A stretch of DNA of 64,000 nucleotides from Marivita sp051859345 (GTDB taxonomy: Bacteria > Pseudomonadota > Alphaproteobacteria > Rhodobacterales > Rhodobacteraceae): positions 62,001 through 126,000 of the forward strand of contig NZ_JBHYFV010000004.1 of the NCBI RefSeq assembly GCF_051859345.1, in the 5' to 3' direction. The stretch's first letter is position 1; every line of letters begins with the position of its first letter. The notes under the pieces were generated by a model. It had not been told where the DNA came from. It ran no database searches and worked only from the letters and a program-made list of their open reading frames with translations. The position numbers were made by a program, and so were the translations under genes. This document shows, in pieces, positions 59,870 to 64,000 of this stretch.

Positions 59870-60790
59870 TCACACATTCCCGACGCCCTCTGCCTCGAGC
59901 GCCTTGCGGGTCTGGCGGTGTGTGAAAATCTCTTCCTGAACGAAATCGCGGAATGCAGCGATACGCTTGGATTGGCGCAACTCTTCCGGATAGGCAAGGA
60001 AAACAGGGACTTCGACGGATTCGATGTTGGGAAAGACGCGCCTTACACTTGGGAAGTCCTCGATGATGTAATCGGGCAGGACACCGATCCCAAGTCCGGA
60101 CAGCACACTTTGAAGCACACCGAAGTAGTTGTTGACGGTCAGCGTCGACTTGATGTCGTAGGTCAGCAATTCCTGAACCAGCATCATGCCCGCGCTGACC
60201 TGTGCGGCGCGGGGATTCTGGCAAATCAGACGATGGTTCGCGATGTCCTCGATATTCACAGGTGTGCCGTTCTGCGCCAGGTATTCCGGAGACGCGTAAA
60301 GCCGCATGCGAATGGCCATCAGTTTCTTGCGGATCAGGTCCGCCTGGCTGGGTTCCTTCATGCGCACCGCCACATCAGCCTCGCGCATCGGCAGGTCAAG
60401 CACACGTTCCTCGAGCATCAGGTCGATATTGAGGTCCGGGTATTTTTCATAAAGCTTGGGCAGGCGCGGGGCCAGCCAAAGCGACCCGAAGCCGATGGTT
60501 GTGGTGACACGCAGTTCGCCGAACACTTCTTCTTCGCTGTCGCGAATGCGGGCGGTTGCCGCCTCGATCCGTTTGTTCATGGATCGCGTCGCATCGAACA
60601 GCAATTCACCTTGTTCAGTGAGAATCAGTCCCCGCGCATGGCGGTGAAACAGGACCGTGTTCAGCGATTCTTCCAGCGCACGAATCTGCCGCGACACTGC
60701 CGACTGCGACAGGTGCAGGGCATCGCCAGCATGGGTGAGGCTGCCAGCGTCAGCCACAGCGTGAAATATTCTGAGCTTGTCCCAGTCCAT
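59870..60790 (-). CDS. LysR-family transcriptional regulator
   Basis: About 306 residues. The N-terminal HTH is LRIFHAVADAGSLTHAGDALHLSQSAVSRQIRALEESL (residues 4-45); the effector-binding half extends to the end. The start at 60790 (MDWDKLRIF) is preferred over one 15 bases upstream. It is divergent from the indolepyruvate oxidoreductase gene across 165 bases holding two inverted repeats, so it most likely controls that gene. The inducer is unknown. Its transcript ends at the terminator at 59701. Confidence 0.93.
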   Translation of the reverse strand: MDWDKLRIFHAVADAGSLTHAGDALHLSQSAVSRQIRALEESLNTVLFHRHARGLILTEQGELLFDATRSMNKRIEAATARIRDSEEEVFGELRVTTTIGFGSLWLAPRLPKLYEKYPDLNIDLMLEERVLDLPMREADVAVRMKEPSQADLIRKKLMAIRMRLYASPEYLAQNGTPVNIEDIANHRLICQNPRAAQVSAGMMLVQELLTYDIKSTLTVNNYFGVLQSVLSGLGIGVLPDYIIEDFPSVRRVFPNIESVEVPVFLAYPEELRQSKRIAAFRDFVQEEIFTHRQTRKALEAEGVGNV

Positions 60791-60840
60791 AATAATCACT
60801 TTCAATCGTTAGCCGCCGTTTACATGACACAAACGCATAT

Positions 60841-60909
60841 ATGAACGACAACTTCATGTATCACTGAAAATTCAAGAAAAACCTGTGGTAAGGTCAGCAA
60901 TTATGACCT
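60841..60909. promoter_or_regulatory. Divergent control region with two inverted repeats
   Basis: Between LysR and the oxidoreductase gene are ATGAA-(7)-TTCAT (60841-60857) and AGGTCA-(7)-TGACCT (60891-60909). Both have the same 7-base spacer, as in LysR-type T-N11-A boxes, and are about 50 bases apart. A TAAACT (-10-like) lies downstream near 60930. Candidate LysR binding sites. Confidence 0.5.
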
Positions 60910-60955
60910 AAATTTGTGCTAAACTAAAGGGACATTCCGCGCAGGGAGGCGTCGC

Positions 60956-63900
60956 ATGACCAAATCCGAGATTACGCTGAACGACCGTTTCGATCTGAGC
61001 AAATCACCCGTTTTGCTGAATGGAACTCAGGCGCTGGTGCGGCTGATGCTGATGCAGAAGGCGCGCGATGTCGCTGCGGGGCTGAACACGGCTGGGTATG
61101 TGACGGGCTATCGTGGTTCGCCGCTTGGCGCTGTCGATCTGCAGATGAACAAGGCCGCGCGCTACCTGAAAGCCGCCGATGTCACGTTCAAGGAAGGTCT
61201 GAACGAGGATCTGGCCGTGACCGCGCTTTGGGGCGCGCAGCAAGCCGAACTGCGCGGCGAGGGCACGCATGACGGTGTCTTCGGCCTGTGGTACGGCAAG
61301 GGGCCGGGGGTGGATCGGTCTGGTGATGCGATGCGCCATGCCAACATGGCGGGGTCTTCGGCACATGGTGGTGTGCTGATGGCGATGGGCGATGACCATA
61401 CGGGGGAATCCTCGACCGTGCTGCACCAATCCGAATGGGCGATGGTGGATGCCTACATGCCGGTGGTGTCGCCTGCCGGGGTGCAGGAAATTCTTGATTA
61501 CGGGCTCTACGGATTTGCGCTTTCGCGGTTTTCCGGCCTTTGGGTCGGTCTGAAGACGATGAAGGACACGGTTGAGGCGACAGCGGTTGTCGATGCTCGC
61601 CCGGACCGGATGTCGTTTGTGGTGCCGCCATTTGACATGCCCGAAGGCGGGTTGAACATCCGTTTGGGCGACACACCGCACGCGCAGGAAGCGAGGATGA
61701 TCGACCATAAGCGCTTTGCCGCCGAGTCGTTCTCGCACGCCAACAAGATGGACAAGCGGATGTGGGGCAAGCCGGGGGCAAAGATCGGCTTTGTCGCGGC
61801 GGGCAAGAACTGGCTTGATCTGGTGCATGCGCTGTCATTGCTCGGCATCGACGCAAACGAAGCCGAACGGCTTGGCGTCACCACTTACAAGGTGGGGCAG
61901 ACCTGGCCGCTTGACATGAAGGGGTTCCACGACTGGGCCGAAGGACTCGACCTCATCGTTGTGGTTGAAGAAAAGCGCAAGCTCATCGAGGTGCAGATCA
62001 AGGAGGCGATCTTTGACGATCGCCAGGGGCGCCGTGTCTGGGGCTGGCACAAGGGCGGCGGGGCCGGGTCGATGCACGGGCCGGAACTGTTCCCGACGCG
62101 CGGCGCGCTGGACCCTATCCTGATTGCGCAAAAGCTGGGCGAGATCCTGATCGAGGAAGGTCGCGACACCGATCGCATCAAGGCCGGCATGCAAGCCCTT
62201 GATGAGGCTCGCAAAGCCGACAACGCCGAAGAGATCGCGGCGCGTCTGCCGTATTTCTGTTCCGGCTGTCCGCACAACTCATCGACCAAGGTGCCCGAGG
62301 GCAGCCGCGCCTATGCCGGGATCGGCTGTCACTACATGGTGCAGTGGATGGACCGTGAAACGCAGGGCTTTACCCATATGGGGGCCGAAGGTGCCAACTG
62401 GATCGGGGAATCCCTGTTCTCCAAAACTCCCCATGTTTTTCAGAACCTTGGCGACGGAACCTACAACCATTCCGGGGTGCAAGCCATTCGCGCAGCCATC
62501 GCGGCAGGCACGACGATCACCTACAAGATCCTCTATAACGACGCCGTCGCCATGACGGGTGGGCAGAAGAACGATGGTGGATTGTCACCGCAGCAGATCG
62601 CGGCAGAACTGCGCGCCATGGGGGTGCAACATCTTGCCGTCGTCTATGACGAGAAAGAGGATGTGGACTTCAAGGCGTTCCCGCAAGGCATTGAAATTGC
62701 AGAGCGGGCAGATTTGCAAACCGTGCAGGAGACCTTTGCAAAGACCCAAGGCGTGAGCGCCATCGTCTACATTCAGACCTGCGCCGCCGAAAAGCGCCGC
62801 CGCCGCAAGCGGGGTCAATTCCCCGATCCCGACAAGCGCGTGTTCATCAACACCGATGTCTGCGAAGGCTGTGGCGATTGTGGTGTGCAATCCAACTGCG
62901 TGTCCATCGTGCCAAAGGAAACCGAACTGGGCCGCAAGAGGGCGATTGACCAGTCGTCTTGCAACAAGGATTTCTCTTGTCTCAAAGGGTTTTGCCCGTC
63001 GTTCGTGACCTTGGAGGGGGCGCAGGTGAAAAAGGCGGCGACCGCGGATATCACCCTGCCGGACATGCCCAACCCCGATCTACCCGCCATTGACGGCACC
63101 TGGAACATGGTCGTCACAGGCGTCGGCGGAACCGGGGTCGTGACCATCGGCGCGGTGCTGGCGCAGGCGGCGCAGATCGACGGCAAGGGCGCGGGCATGA
63201 TGGAAATGGCGGGCCTCGCACAGAAGGGTGGCGCGGTGCATATCCATTTGCGGCTGGCAAACCGTCCCGAGGACATCAACGCCATTCGCGTGGCGACGGG
63301 TGAGGCGGACGCGCTGATCGGTGGCGATCTTGTCGTCAGCGCCGGAGCAAAGACCCTGGGCCTGATGCGCACGGGGCGCACGGGTGGCGTTGTGAACAGC
63401 CACGAAATCATCACCGGGGATTTTACGCGCAACACGGATTTCGCCCTGCCGACCGACCGGCTGAAAGTCTCGCTCGAGGCGCGGCTACGGGAACGTCTGG
63501 ATCTGTTCGATGCGTCCGAACTGGCCAATGCGACGCTGGGGGATTCGATCTTTTCGAACATGATGATCCTGGGTGCCGCATGGCAGCGCGGGCTGGTGCC
63601 GCTGACGCGGGACGCCATTGTGCAAGCGATTGACCTGAACGGGGCGGCTGCGGAAAAGAACATCCGCGCGTTCGAGGTCGGCCGTTGGGCGGTGCTGCAT
63701 CCAGAAGACGCAAGGCGCGTGGCAGAACCCAAGGTGGTGGCCATGCCCAACACTCTGGAGGAGAAGGTCGCGTACAGATTTGACCATTTGGTAAAATATC
63801 AAAGCAAGCGCTATGCAAAACGGTATCGCAAACTGGTGGATCAGGTATCGGATGCACACCTGAAAGAGGCCGTGGCCAAGGGGTATCACAAGCTGCTGGC

Positions 63901-64000
63901 CTACAAGGACGAATACGAAGTGGCGCGGCTTCACCTTGAAACACGGCAAAAGGCGCAAGAGCAGTTTGGCGGTGACTTCAAGATGTCGTTCCACCTTGCG
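60956..64000 (+). CDS. iorA: Fused indolepyruvate:ferredoxin oxidoreductase (partial at the right edge)
   Basis: At least 1015 codons, still open at 64000. The AGGGAGG ribosome site is seven bases upstream of the ATG. Order of domains: a pyruvate-oxidoreductase-type region (MQKARDVAAGLNTAGYVTGYRGSPLG near 35-60), a thiamine diphosphate-binding region (GDGTYNHSGVQA about residue 505), cysteine-rich iron-sulfur segment (DVCEGCGDCGVQSNC near 635, then CNKDFSCLKGFCP), and a gamma-type domain (VTGVGGTGVVTIGAVLA near 720). This is the fused large form. It oxidises aryl or branched 2-oxo acids to acyl-CoA. The divergent LysR gene probably controls it. Confidence 0.9.
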   Translation, partial: MTKSEITLNDRFDLSKSPVLLNGTQALVRLMLMQKARDVAAGLNTAGYVTGYRGSPLGAVDLQMNKAARYLKAADVTFKEGLNEDLAVTALWGAQQAELRGEGTHDGVFGLWYGKGPGVDRSGDAMRHANMAGSSAHGGVLMAMGDDHTGESSTVLHQSEWAMVDAYMPVVSPAGVQEILDYGLYGFALSRFSGLWVGLKTMKDTVEATAVVDARPDRMSFVVPPFDMPEGGLNIRLGDTPHAQEARMIDHKRFAAESFSHANKMDKRMWGKPGAKIGFVAAGKNWLDLVHALSLLGIDANEAERLGVTTYKVGQTWPLDMKGFHDWAEGLDLIVVVEEKRKLIEVQIKEAIFDDRQGRRVWGWHKGGGAGSMHGPELFPTRGALDPILIAQKLGEILIEEGRDTDRIKAGMQALDEARKADNAEEIAARLPYFCSGCPHNSSTKVPEGSRAYAGIGCHYMVQWMDRETQGFTHMGAEGANWIGESLFSKTPHVFQNLGDGTYNHSGVQAIRAAIAAGTTITYKILYNDAVAMTGGQKNDGGLSPQQIAAELRAMGVQHLAVVYDEKEDVDFKAFPQGIEIAERADLQTVQETFAKTQGVSAIVYIQTCAAEKRRRRKRGQFPDPDKRVFINTDVCEGCGDCGVQSNCVSIVPKETELGRKRAIDQSSCNKDFSCLKGFCPSFVTLEGAQVKKAATADITLPDMPNPDLPAIDGTWNMVVTGVGGTGVVTIGAVLAQAAQIDGKGAGMMEMAGLAQKGGAVHIHLRLANRPEDINAIRVATGEADALIGGDLVVSAGAKTLGLMRTGRTGGVVNSHEIITGDFTRNTDFALPTDRLKVSLEARLRERLDLFDASELANATLGDSIFSNMMILGAAWQRGLVPLTRDAIVQAIDLNGAAAEKNIRAFEVGRWAVLHPEDARRVAEPKVVAMPNTLEEKVAYRFDHLVKYQSKRYAKRYRKLVDQVSDAHLKEAVAKGYHKLLAYKDEYEVARLHLETRQKAQEQFGGDFKMSFHLA

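Noticed and set aside
59757..59939. Short plus-strand ORF after GGGAGG (MKMMRKSAFHL...) behind the terminator
   Set aside because: The ribosome site is good, but the frame soon runs antisense to the LysR gene and shows no recognisable sequence; not strong enough to list as a gene.

Overview
The window is chromosome-like DNA from an alphaproteobacterium of the Rhodobacterales, most likely the marine Roseobacter group. This is inferred from the high GC content, the protein flavour (TRAP transporters, sarcosine oxidase soxBDAG, edd/eda, an RTX-repeat protein, a fused indolepyruvate oxidoreductase) and many genes of Rhodobacteraceae type. No rRNA, tRNA, CRISPR array or intact insertion sequence was seen. 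The genus cannot be fixed by eye.

Layout. (1) 1-13.4 kb: after the end of a TauE/SafE exporter and an FAH-family hydrolase comes a hexuronate-catabolic locus. A PfkB-type 2-keto-3-deoxygluconate kinase and an FCD/GntR regulator point left. A ten-gene operon points right: uxaC, a DctPQM TRAP transporter, kdgF-like cupin, kduI, kduD, uxuB, uxuA, uxaA. Together they would import uronic acids and take both saturated hexuronates and 4-deoxy unsaturated ones to 2-keto-3-deoxygluconate and its 6-phosphate. The KDPG aldolase that finishes the route lies with edd at 30.9-33.4 kb under a separate, palindrome-marked promoter. (2) 13.4-14.4 kb: a frameshifted, C-terminally truncated tyrosine integrase abuts dusA, a known integration target. 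The first ten dusA codons are unusually AT-rich, so this looks like the scar of an integrated element. (3) 15-20 kb: a 2OG-oxygenase-like protein, a glycine/aspartate-rich RTX protein, a proline-rich secreted protein, then ccmI-ruvX-DUF1289. (4) 20-26.7 kb: soxB-[AT-rich membrane ORF]-soxD-[22-codon ORF]-soxA-soxG and sodB.

(5) 27-40 kb: rarD, a LOG-family hydrolase, a LysM protein, HNH nuclease, edd-eda, lipoprotein, rlmI-PIN, surE-pcm-nlpD (without rpoS), an SDR and bioY. (6) 40-49 kb: a long leftward block dnaB, alr, two membrane genes (one PqiA-like), a coiled-coil membrane protein, radA, cvpA, purF and a small gene. (7) 49-64 kb: secreted vWA protein, pyrC/pyrE, a protein of unknown function, a glycosyltransferase, a MoxR/CoxE-type pair, purL, an HWE histidine kinase, and a LysR regulator divergent from a fused indolepyruvate:ferredoxin oxidoreductase that runs off the right edge.

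The most interesting points are the lyase-free, compact uronate operon with a single hexuronate reductase, the dusA/integrase scar next to it, the compositionally foreign membrane gene and the coupled micro-ORF inside the sarcosine oxidase operon, and several clear palindromic elements in promoters and gene ends. All functional statements rest on reading motifs by eye; no database search was run.
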